Positions 1 to 7,569 of a stretch of 64,000 nt of DNA are shown one piece after another (the first letter of the stretch is position 1; each line of letters starts with the position of its first letter). The notes beneath the pieces are model-generated. The model searched no databases, was not told where the DNA came from, and saw only the letters and a list, made by a program, of their open reading frames with translations. Position numbers and translations under genes: made by a program. Source of the stretch: Calothrix sp. NIES-4105 (lineage in GTDB: Bacteria > Cyanobacteriota > Cyanobacteriia > Cyanobacteriales > Nostocaceae); assembly GCF_002368415.1 (NCBI RefSeq), contig NZ_AP018290.1:7617717-7681716 (forward strand), in the 5' to 3' direction.

Positions 1-481
1 ATAACTCTTCTTTAGTCACAGGTGTTCTTCTCAAAGTATCCAAAGGTAATAAAAACTCACCCGTTTGAATTTGAATATCTAACGCATCAATTACATATCT
101 CACATCGAGAAAACTGGCTGATGCATAATCATCATCTTCATATTGCTTAATTTTTTCTACTGGCAAACCAGTCAAATCAGCCAGTTCTTTTTGACTAAGT
201 TTAGCCGCCATACGCGCTTTAATAAGGATTTGCGCTAAATAATCAATATCATCCAACCTCAACACAATTGGTGTCTGACCATCGTGAGATGTTAGTAATT
301 CATATTCAGCAATTTCAGCTTGCAAAGCCATTAAATGAGATTTTTTTACATCGATATCAAGCTGCCAACCTTCAGGGTCTTTTTGCTTAAAAGCTTCATC
401 CTTCTCTATTACAGCTATAGAATATTTAAACCTCCTTGCACAATCTTTACTATACTCATACTGCTTTTCATTTTTAATCAT
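1..481 (-). CDS. XRE-family helix-turn-helix regulator, 3' end cut by window edge
   Basis: About 160 codons are visible from the ATG at 481; the stop lies left of the window. The product matches the complete gene at 2786-3313 almost residue for residue, starting MIKNEKQYEYSKDCARRF. It carries the same lambda-repressor-like helix-turn-helix around residues 82-118 (KLSQKELADLTGL). The few differences, such as PVEKIKQ for TEDKIKQ, show a diverged duplicate and not an assembly repeat. Such small XRE proteins usually act as antitoxins or autoregulators, but no toxin gene is visible beside it. That role is inferred. Confidence 0.75.
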   Translation of the reverse strand, partial: MIKNEKQYEYSKDCARRFKYSIAVIEKDEAFKQKDPEGWQLDIDVKKSHLMALQAEIAEYELLTSHDGQTPIVLRLDDIDYLAQILIKARMAAKLSQKELADLTGLPVEKIKQYEDDDYASASFLDVRYVIDALDIQIQTGEFLLPLDTLRRTPVTKEEL

Positions 482-506
482 GGCGCCACCTCAAATTCAT
501 CCAACA

Positions 507-842
507 TCAACCCACCGCAAACCCCGTATATTGTCTAACAAATGGTTCATGAAAAGTCAAAACAATATCTTCTTTTGGAACTCCCAACCTAACTAACTCC
601 GACGCCATCCCAACCTCAGTTCCATCATGTTGAATCCAAATTTTTCCATCAATTATATCTAAATGTAAAACACACCCGTACATCCGGCGCCTCGAAACCC
701 ACCCAGCATAAACCACTTGATAATGGTCACGTACAGTATCAAAAACTAATTCTGATCTAACCTCACTATCAGAAGAACATTCATTAACGTAATCGGTTAA
801 CACTTGTTGAATATATGCTCGGTATAACTCTATCTTTTCCAT
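507..842 (-). CDS. xisI: XisI family protein (fdxN element excision controlling factor-like)
   Basis: A 111-aa protein with the XisI pattern: MEKIELYRAYIQQVL at the N-terminus, DHYQVVYAGW at residues 39-48, KIWIQHDGTE at 67-76 and VLTFHEP near the C-terminus. XisI was named for controlling excision of the fdxN element in Anabaena. It normally follows xisH, but no xisH is present, so this is an orphan. The frame is open upstream to 1070, but ATG 842 is preferred: TAGGAG sits about 8 bases before it, and the upstream part is a decayed copy of another gene. Its present function is unknown. Confidence 0.85.
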   Translation of the reverse strand: MEKIELYRAYIQQVLTDYVNECSSDSEVRSELVFDTVRDHYQVVYAGWVSRRRMYGCVLHLDIIDGKIWIQHDGTEVGMASELVRLGVPKEDIVLTFHEPFVRQYTGFAVG

Positions 843-1070
843 TCTAAAATCTCCTAAACCCGTAATTACTTCGGGTGTAAATCCAACCTGATAACCCATT
901 ACCAATCTAACCCTAGTCTTAGAGCAACTTCCTCCCGCTGAAATTCCCCGTTCTCCTGCTTGAGCGCGCTTAAGAGAATCAACTAGTTGTTTCACTCTAA
1001 CTAAATTTACAAATAATTCCGGCGCGAATATATATATAGCATATAGGAATATCATTAATTTGCCTCGCAA
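843..1070 (-). pseudogene. Frameshifted remnant of a 95-aa antitoxin-like gene (paralogue of 2442-2729)
   Basis: In one frame this stretch encodes VKQLVDSLKRAQAGERGISA. After a one-base shift it gives EVALRLGLDW and a stop. Together these match residues about 40-70 of the gene at 2442-2729 (DSLKRTQAGERGVSA then SEVARKLGF). The start and the rest are missing. The remnant lies between the excalibur gene and xisI, which suggests the 1-3.3 kb stretch arose by segment duplication followed by decay. Confidence 0.6.
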
Positions 1071-1834
1071 GCAATTCCATCTTTATCCCGGTCTAATCTA
1101 CTAGCCCAAGGGTTCATTAATACGTCGATATTTTTAATACCCTGCGCTTTTAAGTCTTTACAATTGCCCGACTGCACCGAAACAACGCTATTTTTAACTG
1201 ATGCGCTTCGAGTAGGCGCCAACTTGGTTTGAGTTTTAGATTGTTGCTTAAATGCAATACTACAATTCGCCTCTCGGTATTGAGCAACTAAATCATTAGC
1301 TTGTGCTTGGTTTTCGGCAATCGTTTGTCTTACTGCTTGATAAAATTGTCTTAAGGTAAGTTTTTTTACAGCTTTTGGACTATCGGAAGCTATCACCATT
1401 GCCATTACTTGAGCTTTATACTCCTTATCTACGGTGCCACAGCCAATGTTTTTACGAATATTAGCAACAAGTTTGGTGGGAGAAACAAAGGTATTCTGAG
1501 GTTGATAGACTACAACGCGCTTCAGAGCGTCTGAGCTTCTCTCTATTATAGTTTCTCGACGTTTAATAGCAGTCGGCGCCACAGATAATGATTTAGAAGT
1601 AGTCGTTTTAATTGGTTTTACTGGTTCTGGTTCTGCTTGAATTGTTTCGTGGGATGAATTTTCAGATATATCTATATTAGAAACAGTAGTTTCAATAGGC
1701 GCCGACTCTGTTGTTGTTTCCTTCACTGCAACCGCTACAGGTTTTTGTACTGATGTTTGACTTATTTCTCTGTCTGGCGCCGAGCATCCAACTGTAACAA
1801 CTGCGAGTAATGATAAAAGTACTATTCTGTTCAT
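1055..1834 (-). CDS. Excalibur-domain lipoprotein
   Basis: A 259-aa secreted protein. It begins MNRIVLLSLLAVVTVGC, a lipoprotein signal peptide with its lipobox cysteine at residue 17, then a long Thr/Glu/Pro-rich stretch. The C-terminus is an excalibur motif, with DRDKDGIACE near residues 248-257, a presumed extracellular calcium-binding site. The frame is open to 1876, but ATG 1834 gives a clean signal peptide. It is probably anchored to a cell-envelope membrane. The middle region resembles no enzyme I recognise, so the function is unknown. Confidence 0.75.
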   Translation of the reverse strand: MNRIVLLSLLAVVTVGCSAPDREISQTSVQKPVAVAVKETTTESAPIETTVSNIDISENSSHETIQAEPEPVKPIKTTTSKSLSVAPTAIKRRETIIERSSDALKRVVVYQPQNTFVSPTKLVANIRKNIGCGTVDKEYKAQVMAMVIASDSPKAVKKLTLRQFYQAVRQTIAENQAQANDLVAQYREANCSIAFKQQSKTQTKLAPTRSASVKNSVVSVQSGNCKDLKAQGIKNIDVLMNPWASRLDRDKDGIACEAN

Positions 1835-1960
1835 CGTGCAAGTCTCTGATTCAATAACTGAAAGTACTTTACGCAATTCAGTATATCTACTCAGGACAAT
1901 TTACTGGAAATAATTTATAGAATTTATATGTACGTTTATGGTGCCTAGGAACCTTTAGTA

Positions 1961-2005
1961 GATGGTGCCGATGAATTACATATTTCTCGGTTTCGGCACC
2001 GTCTA
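1961..2005. terminator. Imperfect hairpin just 3' of the 120-aa gene
   Basis: AGATGGTGCCGA and TCGGCACCGTCT pair with one mismatch across a loop of about 20 bases. It lies directly after the stop of the leftward gene ending at 2014, so a role in transcript ending or stability is plausible. No clear T-run follows. Confidence 0.35.
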
Positions 2006-2013
2006 TTGTCACA

Positions 2014-2376
2014 TTAAGCTACAGAATCAAGTAAACCTGACAGATCTAATACTCTTTGCGAGTAAATTTCCGCAAGTTTTGCTACTTCTCCTCGACGAAA
2101 TTCATCTAAAAAAATATTGTCTAAATTTATTTGCCAGCGCACGAGTTGAACTTGGATGTTAACTAATTCTTCGGCTTGTTCCGGTTCAATTTCTGCTGCT
2201 ATCCACTCGATAAACCACTCTGTCTCGTCTATCACAACTTCTACGCCTTTTTTAAACGCACTATTACAAAACGAACGAACGCGCGCTAAGTTTGAAGCAA
2301 TATGTCCTAACCGATGAGGAATATCAACGCTAAGGAAAGAAGATTTTTTTTCATCTAAAGTCGATTTGGTATCCAC
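2014..2376 (-). CDS. Hypothetical protein, 120 aa
   Basis: Begins with GTG at 2376, with AGGAG about 8 bases upstream, which decides the start. The product is acidic and probably all-helical, with a Glu/Val-rich central part (EVVIDETEWFIEWIAAEIEPEQ) and no signal peptide or membrane segment. I do not recognise the family. It lies 65 bases downstream of the 95-aa antitoxin-like gene on the same strand and could be co-transcribed with it, which would fit a partner role, but no toxin motif is visible. Confidence 0.6.
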   Translation of the reverse strand: MDTKSTLDEKKSSFLSVDIPHRLGHIASNLARVRSFCNSAFKKGVEVVIDETEWFIEWIAAEIEPEQAEELVNIQVQLVRWQINLDNIFLDEFRRGEVAKLAEIYSQRVLDLSGLLDSVA

Positions 2377-2441
2377 AGATTAACTCCTCTGTAATTTGTT
2401 TTACACGGTTAAAGAGCAGTGTTGATACAGAAGCGCGCGTT

Positions 2442-2729
2442 TCAGTCGAGTTCATCTAAAATATCCAACACTTCCTGCTCTACAGCACGACTTCGCAAAA
2501 TATTTAACACATCACAATCATTAAATCCCAGCTTTCTGGCAACCTCCGAAGCTGAAACTCCCCGTTCTCCTGCTTGAGTACGTTTTAAAGAATCAAGTAG
2601 TTCCTGCTTTACTTCTGGCTTAACTTCCTTACCTTCATCAGGGTCAGTTAACAAAGATTGAATAGTCTCTATTACAGTTTCTTGAATAAGCAGCTTCAGT
2701 TCTTCAACAGTCAGGTCTTTTACTTTCAT
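2442..2729 (-). CDS. Antitoxin-like small protein, 95 aa
   Basis: The sequence MKVKDLTVEELKLLIQETV followed by SLKRTQAGERGVSASEV is typical of short cyanobacterial proteins found upstream of RelE/ParE-type toxins. The SASEVARKLGF part looks like a small helix-turn-helix. No RelE-like gene follows; the next gene is the unknown 120-aa gene. The last 25 residues (LNILRSRAVEQEVLDILDEL) may be atypical. A decayed paralogue lies at 843-1070. The antitoxin role is inferred from family resemblance only. Confidence 0.6.
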   Translation of the reverse strand: MKVKDLTVEELKLLIQETVIETIQSLLTDPDEGKEVKPEVKQELLDSLKRTQAGERGVSASEVARKLGFNDCDVLNILRSRAVEQEVLDILDELD

Positions 2730-2731
2730 AA

Positions 2732-2770
2732 GTCAACTACGTAGGGTGGGCATTGCCCACCATACGAGGT
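2732..2770. repeat. Dispersed hairpin GTAGGGTGGGCATTGCCCACC
   Basis: GGTGGGCA and TGCCCACC form a hairpin directly upstream of the 95-aa gene. A close copy lies inside the repeat region at 18830-18853, and related GGGCGCCCACCC text occurs near 36889. It belongs to the short palindromic repeats common in cyanobacterial spacers. Confidence 0.6.
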
Positions 2771-2785
2771 TTTGATAGGCAATAC

Positions 2786-3313
2786 TTAAATAGTACTGCT
2801 TATTTCCTTACTTTTATTATTAACAGCAGAAAATAACTCTTCTTTAGTTACTGGCGTTCTTCTTAAAGTATCCAAAGGTAGTAAAAACTCACCCGTTTGA
2901 ATTTGAATATCTAACGCATCAATTACATATCTCACATCGAGAAAACTGGCTGATGAATAATCATCATCTTCATATTGCTTAATTTTATCTTCTGTTAAAC
3001 CAGTCAAATCAGCCAATTCTTTTTGACTAAGTTTAGCCGCCATACGCGCCTTAATAAGGATTTGCGCCAGATAATTAATATCATCCAACCTCAACACCAT
3101 TGGAGTTTGGCTATCATGAGATGTTAAAGTTTCATATTCCACAATTTCAGTTTGCAAAGCCATTAAATGAGATTTTTTGACATCGATATCAAGCTGCCAA
3201 CCTTCAGGGTCTTTTTGTTTAAAAGCTTCATCCTTCTCGATTACAGCAATAGAATATTCAAACCTCCTTGCACAGTCTTTACTATACTCATACTGCTTTT
3301 CATTTTTAATCAT
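2786..3313 (-). CDS. XRE-family helix-turn-helix regulator, 175 aa
   Basis: The complete copy of the gene cut off at the left edge. A charged N-terminal helical region of about 75 residues (KDPEGWQLDIDVKKSHLMAL) precedes a helix-turn-helix at about 82-118 (ILIKARMAAKLSQKELADL). A C-terminal stretch ends FLLPLDTLRRTPVTKEEL. The DNA-binding domain is of the HigA/XRE type, so this is a probable transcriptional regulator or antitoxin. The next gene leftwards is the 95-aa antitoxin-like gene, 56 bases away. No toxin partner is recognised. Confidence 0.75.
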   Translation of the reverse strand: MIKNEKQYEYSKDCARRFEYSIAVIEKDEAFKQKDPEGWQLDIDVKKSHLMALQTEIVEYETLTSHDSQTPMVLRLDDINYLAQILIKARMAAKLSQKELADLTGLTEDKIKQYEDDDYSSASFLDVRYVIDALDIQIQTGEFLLPLDTLRRTPVTKEELFSAVNNKSKEISSTI

Positions 3314-3381
3314 GGCGCCTACCTCAGCAACATGCTATCTAGTACTATAATTGAGAGAATATTAATTAAGGAAAGCTCAGT

Positions 3382-3644
3382 ATGCTAAAAACTATAGCAG
3401 GTTATTTATTAAGACGGTCAAATTAAACTAACCGAGTTACCGCCAGATATAAGTGAATATACACAATTGATTGTTATTTTTATTTAACCAAGCAAAATTG
3501 AGGCAACCAAACTGCTACAGCTAACAGAACAAATTGTAACAATTACGGGTATTCAATAAGGTTTAGACGACTACACACAGGAAAGACTTGTTCTTTGAAC
3601 AATTTTTTAAAGAAATGCAGCAGAAACATAACATTTCAAGTTAA
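3382..3644 (+). pseudogene. Decayed AbrB-like antitoxin gene
   Basis: ATG at 3382 after GGAAAG opens MLKTIAGYLLRRSN and then stops. Further fragments in shifting frames read IKLTELPPDISEY, then KIEATKLLQLTEQIVTITGIQ, then GLDDYTQERL, and end MQQKHNIS. Joined, they resemble the small cyanobacterial antitoxins that start with an MLKTIEG-type N-terminus and carry a KLTELP segment. At least three lesions make it non-functional. Confidence 0.55.
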
Positions 3645-3763
3645 AATTACTTACTATAGCCATAAAATTCACATTTCATATGCAAGTTGCGGGGCTTAGG
3701 CACCTTTAACAGTGGATAACTTAGGCGATAATTTGTAAAAAATTACACAATAATAACAAAAGT

Positions 3764-3901
3764 ATGAAAAAAATCTTACCTAAAATGAAAACCGATGAGG
3801 AAGCAGAAAAGTTGCTAGAGCAAGATTTATCTGAGTATCTTCACAAAGATAATTTTAAACCTGTACGTTTTCAATTTAAGCCTAAAGATAAATTATATTA
3901 A
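3764..3901 (+). pseudogene. Truncated CopG/BrnA-type antitoxin (N-terminal half only)
   Basis: A 45-codon frame reading MKKILPKMKTDEEAEKLLEQ and ending FQFKPKDKLY. It matches the first half of cyanobacterial CopG-type antitoxins. The C-terminal ribbon-helix-helix part that normally follows the FKPKD segment is missing, cut by a stop next to a GGCGCC site. No toxin gene lies upstream. It is probably a relic, although the short frame itself is intact. Confidence 0.55.
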
Positions 3902-4017
3902 GCGGCGCCGTAAGCCTAGTTTCACAGCTACTAAAAATACTCTCCTCAAGTGTTAGTCTTTTTAGTATAATAGTATTTGCAAATTATTTTTAAAACGATG
4001 CAAATCGTATTTTTAAG

Positions 4018-4374
4018 ATGGCAACATTGAAAGCACCTGACTTCCAGGCATCATCAAATCTGAAGGTGACGCTGCTGGTAGAGACTCTCCCCTCTGGACA
4101 GGTTGCTGCTTCTGTATTTGAATTGCCAGACTGCCGAGTAGAAGCTTCAACACGGAAAGAAGCAATTACCAAAATTAAAGCTGCATTTTTAGAGCGGCTT
4201 AAGCATATTGAAACCATCTCCTGGGATGTGCCAGTTAAAACTTCAGAACCTGCTTGGATGAAATTTGCAGGTATTTTTAAAGATGACCCAGATTTTCAAG
4301 AAATTATGAATCAAATTCAAGCAGAGCGAACTTGTGATGATGAATCTGAAGTTGACTCTTCCTATTATTCATAG
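4018..4374 (+). CDS. HicB-like-fold hypothetical protein, probable antitoxin
   Basis: A 118-aa protein. The N-terminal part (KVTLLVETLPSGQVAASVFELPDC then RKEAITKIKAAFLERLKHIE) follows the strand-helix pattern of HicB-like antitoxin folds. The C-terminal part (WMKFAGIFKDDPDFQEIMNQI) resembles the toxin-neutralising tail of cyanobacterial antitoxins paired with PIN toxins. No PIN gene follows; the next gene, 55 bases on, is the Panacea-domain gene. Whether the two form one module is open. Confidence 0.6.
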   Translation: MATLKAPDFQASSNLKVTLLVETLPSGQVAASVFELPDCRVEASTRKEAITKIKAAFLERLKHIETISWDVPVKTSEPAWMKFAGIFKDDPDFQEIMNQIQAERTCDDESEVDSSYYS

Positions 4375-4429
4375 ACTAATTTTCAAATAAGCTATATTAA
4401 AGATTTTATTCTAATTTGGGGTCGCTAGT

Positions 4430-5017
4430 ATGAGTAATAGCATCAACGTGGCTTGCTACTTTATTATCAGGGCTTACGAAGACGGTATGGAAGCTGAGAT
4501 AACTAACATAAAAGTTCAAAAGCTTCTGTATTACTCACAAAGTTTACATCTAGCTTTGTATGATGAGCCATTATTCTCTGAGGAAATTCAAGCATGGCGC
4601 CTTGGTGCTGTATGTCCAGAAGCTTATAAATTTTACAGTGAATTTGAAGCCAATCAACTACCCATTCCTAATAAAGATGATTTATCACAAATACCAGAAG
4701 ATAAGAAAAAGCTTTTAGAAGAAGTTTGGGAAAACTTCGGGTCATATAACATTTATCGGTTAGGCAGTATGACTCATGAAGAGTTCCCTTGGAAAAAAGC
4801 GCGTAAGGGTCTACCTCGGATAGCTTGTTCAACTGAAAAAATTTGTCTTGAGAATATGAAAGCATTAGGTCATCAAAAACTTAATACAATCGAACACTCT
4901 CATCCAGCGTATGAAGCTGTTACATATGAAGTTTTAGAAAATGCTCTAAATTCAGAAATTTCAAATCCTGTTGGTAAAGGAGAAATTCGCAACTGGCTTA
5001 AATCGCTTCTCGATTGA
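4430..5017 (+). CDS. Panacea-domain (SocA-like, DUF4065) protein
   Basis: A 195-aa protein with the Panacea/SocA core: ITNIKVQKLLYYSQSLHLAL near residues 24-45, then EEIQAWRLGAVCPEAYKFY. This domain was first known from the Caulobacter antitoxin SocA and is a widespread antitoxin domain that neutralises unrelated toxins. GGGGTCGC lies before the ATG. The gene is 55 bases after the HicB-like gene on the same strand. No classical toxin is recognised, so either the upstream gene or an absent partner would be the toxin. Confidence 0.8.
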   Translation: MSNSINVACYFIIRAYEDGMEAEITNIKVQKLLYYSQSLHLALYDEPLFSEEIQAWRLGAVCPEAYKFYSEFEANQLPIPNKDDLSQIPEDKKKLLEEVWENFGSYNIYRLGSMTHEEFPWKKARKGLPRIACSTEKICLENMKALGHQKLNTIEHSHPAYEAVTYEVLENALNSEISNPVGKGEIRNWLKSLLD

Positions 5018-5069
5018 AAAATCTGACGCAGCAAATCTAGAAAAGCGGGTAAATCAGACATGCACTTAA

Positions 5070-5498
5070 CTAAATGGGCGCCCTTATCTGTTCGGGAGAG
5101 AGAATCACTTCATCTTCTGGGTCAACGCTGATATCTTCTGGCACCAGAGGTGGAACAGATGCCGTTGGCAAAACGTTGACCGTTCCCAACATTGCCACTG
5201 TTTCCGCTAATAAAGCTAAAGTTTCTGAATCCTGGGGATGATTTTGCGCTACCCGCACTGCTCTCATCACAACACTTAGACCCTGTTGCAGACGTTCCAC
5301 ATCGGCAGCTATGCCTAAAAGGTGTTGGAAATCGACTTCTGTAAGGATGCGATACTGCCCGGTTTTACTATGTAGTGTACCCACCGTTCCTGGTGTAATA
5401 TTAGTAAGAGCATTGGCGCCAGCCGTCCGAAACTGCTCGAAAGAATTCCAATGAGCAGTAGGGGTAAGTTTAATGCGGGATAACGTTTGCGTAACCAT
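5070..5498 (-). CDS. Hypothetical protein, 142 aa
   Basis: Starts MVTQTLSRIKLTPTAHWNSF. The middle is helical (FQHLLGIAADVERLQQGLSVVMRAV) and the tail is acidic and proline-rich (VPEDISVDPEDEVILSPEQI). No signal peptide or catalytic motif is visible and I do not recognise the family. It lies downstream of hsdS on the same strand with a hairpin between them, so it is probably a separate unit rather than part of the restriction operon. Confidence 0.5.
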   Translation of the reverse strand: MVTQTLSRIKLTPTAHWNSFEQFRTAGANALTNITPGTVGTLHSKTGQYRILTEVDFQHLLGIAADVERLQQGLSVVMRAVRVAQNHPQDSETLALLAETVAMLGTVNVLPTASVPPLVPEDISVDPEDEVILSPEQIRAPI

Positions 5499-5542
5499 TT
5501 ATATTTTTAGAGTAGAGAACTAGTTCTTAGTTTAACCAATAG

Positions 5543-5570
5543 CCAACGATTTAACAAGGAATATCGTTGG
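5543..5570. terminator. Hairpin between hsdS and the 142-aa gene
   Basis: CCAACGAT and ATCGTTGG pair perfectly over a 12-base loop, downstream of the leftward hsdS gene. No strong T-run follows on the minus strand, so it is a possible terminator only. Confidence 0.35.
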
Positions 5571-5640
5571 TAGTAGTCGGAACTATCGTTTACCATCCTC
5601 TGGTTGCCTTCCATTCATTGGATGTTCCCTGCCTACCATA

Positions 5641-7455
5641 CTAAAACAATGGTAAGTTTAACTGCATAGCTTCCCCCGAAAGGTGCGAATGTATTTTTTT
5701 ACTGCTTTGTTTAACGGTCTTAGTTTCTAACTTGGTCGGTTCTGCGGAAATATCGTCTACTGCAATAGTATTTACATCTAGTAATTGACGTACCGCTGTT
5801 TCCATTAGTTTTTCGCTGTCAGCTACAGATTGTTTTAGTTGCGCTTCTAATTGGTCACATAAAGCCATTAACTGGTTAACTTTTGCAACAATGCAATGTT
5901 GTTCATTTAGAGGTGGTAGAGGTAGACTAAAACTAAGTATATCTTCTCGACTAAGACCTGGAACAGTTGAACCAGTACCTAAAGATTGGAATATTTGATG
6001 ATAAGCAAGGATTAAAATATAAATGTAATTAGTATTTAAAAGTATTGGTCGTATAGCCATAAGCTGGCGCCCAATAGCTGCTTTTTTAAAAGATAAGATG
6101 TTAGTTTTTCCTACTCCTGCACCTTTAACAGTAATAAGAATATCATTGTTTTCAGCAATAGCTTTAGGTGTCAAAGTCCATCTTGTTACTATTGGGTTTA
6201 CCTTTCCAAAATCTGATGGTCCAGTCAGGTAAGGCAATCCTTCTTCCTTATCATTTTGCTCATCTTGATTAAGATGTTGACCAGATATTAAATCAATACA
6301 TTCTCCAAGAGGAACACAAAGCCATCCTTTTGGCAATGTAGATAAAAATTTATTTGTACTAACACTTAATATATTACCAGATTTATTAATTTTTCCTTCT
6401 TCAACTAATCGCTTCTTTTCAGCCTTAATCTTGTCTAACAATACAGATGCAGGCTCATCGCGCGGGTCTTGCGGCGCCAGCTTACCCATTACAGCAAGTT
6501 GTAAAATGCAGGAGCGCAGTTTACCAATATTTTCGGGAGTACTATAAAGTAGGTCAAAGTTATTGTAAATGCGCTGCCAGCTTTTGTTAAATTCTTCTGG
6601 CTCGCGCGCGGCTAGCAGTTGAGCGATGGCTGTATTATTAATTGTTACGCGCGCTTCTTGTTTTTTTTGTTGGCGTGCTTCGAGTTCATCGCATAGTTTC
6701 ATAAGTTGGCCTACTTTATAACCAATTCGTATAATTTCATTGAGTGGTGGCAAAGGAATTAGAAAATCTTTAAAGCTTGCCATACTTAACCCTTCACGGG
6801 AAATTCCAACTTGCACTCCCATAATACAATCTTGGATGTATGGGGAAATCAAACACAAATGAAGATAATAACGAATTCTTTTATCTAACAACCTAACTAT
6901 TGCAACATGCTGACTGACATTGCCTTCATCAAAATCATCAGGTACTATACAGCTACGACCGATAGAAGCACCAGTAATATTTAAGAGAATATCCCCAGGT
7001 TGTACTATAGTGCCATTCATTCGTTGATGGATGCTTAGAGGTATATAAGCTACATTCTCCAAATAAAGACCATTATTCCAAACATTTTGGGAGCGAATAA
7101 ATTTTATACCTGTTTCTTTATAAACGCTTTTTCCACCCTTTGGAGTACTACCCGCACCTAATTTTTCTGTTATTTCTTGCAAGCGGCACCATTGCCATGT
7201 TGCAGGAATGTTAAAACTGGTATTATCTAATTTTATAGGTAGTAACCTTTCTTTTTTGAGCTTTCTTTCTTGATATATTAGTTCTTTTTTAAATCTAATT
7301 TGCTCTAATAACGCTGATGCAGGCTCATCGTTAGGGTCTTGCGGCGCCAATTTACCCATCACAGCCAATTGCAATATTAACTCTCGTAATTTTTGTACAC
7401 CGTTGGGCGCCTCTGCTAGTAATTCAAAATTGTCAAAGAATGTTTGTAAATTCAT
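5641..7455 (-). CDS. hsdS: Type I restriction-modification specificity subunit HsdS
   Basis: A 604-aa protein with two target-recognition domains, each of the HsdS type (IPATWQWCRLQEITEKLGAG and LPKGWLCVPLGECIDLISG). Each recognises one half of a split DNA site. Conserved helical segments are repeated: LQLAVMGKLAPQDP occurs at about residues 28-41 and again near 320. Helical spacers such as LPPLNEIIRIGYKVGQLMKL and LPPLNEQHCIVAKVNQLMAL follow the domains. It lies 114 bases downstream of hsdM on the same strand. It should direct both the methylase and HsdR. The gene appears intact. Confidence 0.93.
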   Translation of the reverse strand: MNLQTFFDNFELLAEAPNGVQKLRELILQLAVMGKLAPQDPNDEPASALLEQIRFKKELIYQERKLKKERLLPIKLDNTSFNIPATWQWCRLQEITEKLGAGSTPKGGKSVYKETGIKFIRSQNVWNNGLYLENVAYIPLSIHQRMNGTIVQPGDILLNITGASIGRSCIVPDDFDEGNVSQHVAIVRLLDKRIRYYLHLCLISPYIQDCIMGVQVGISREGLSMASFKDFLIPLPPLNEIIRIGYKVGQLMKLCDELEARQQKKQEARVTINNTAIAQLLAAREPEEFNKSWQRIYNNFDLLYSTPENIGKLRSCILQLAVMGKLAPQDPRDEPASVLLDKIKAEKKRLVEEGKINKSGNILSVSTNKFLSTLPKGWLCVPLGECIDLISGQHLNQDEQNDKEEGLPYLTGPSDFGKVNPIVTRWTLTPKAIAENNDILITVKGAGVGKTNILSFKKAAIGRQLMAIRPILLNTNYIYILILAYHQIFQSLGTGSTVPGLSREDILSFSLPLPPLNEQHCIVAKVNQLMALCDQLEAQLKQSVADSEKLMETAVRQLLDVNTIAVDDISAEPTKLETKTVKQSSKKIHSHLSGEAMQLNLPLF

Positions 7456-7479
7456 GTTTAGGAAAAATTATAATGTTTT

Positions 7480-7568
7480 AGCGGGTTTTGTTGGGTTCCG
7501 CAAAGCCTTCACCCAACCTACGATATTTATAGAATGATTAACCACAAAGGCACAAAGGACACGAAGGA
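7480..7568. repeat. Short dispersed repeats between hsdM and hsdS
   Basis: The spacer holds a TTGGGTTCCGC...CACCCAACC hairpin-like stretch and an AACCACAAAGGCACAAAGGA segment. The latter recurs, partly inverted, near 14345, 17045-17090 and 59610, so it is a dispersed non-coding repeat. Confidence 0.5.
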
Positions 7569-7569
7569 A

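Noticed and set aside
507-1070. XisI with a 76-residue N-terminal extension
   Set aside because: The upstream part is a decayed copy of another gene, and TAGGAG marks ATG 842 as the start.
1962-2162. 66-codon plus-strand frame
   Set aside because: It is antisense to the 120-aa gene and passes through a hairpin; the minus-strand gene has a proper ribosome-binding site.
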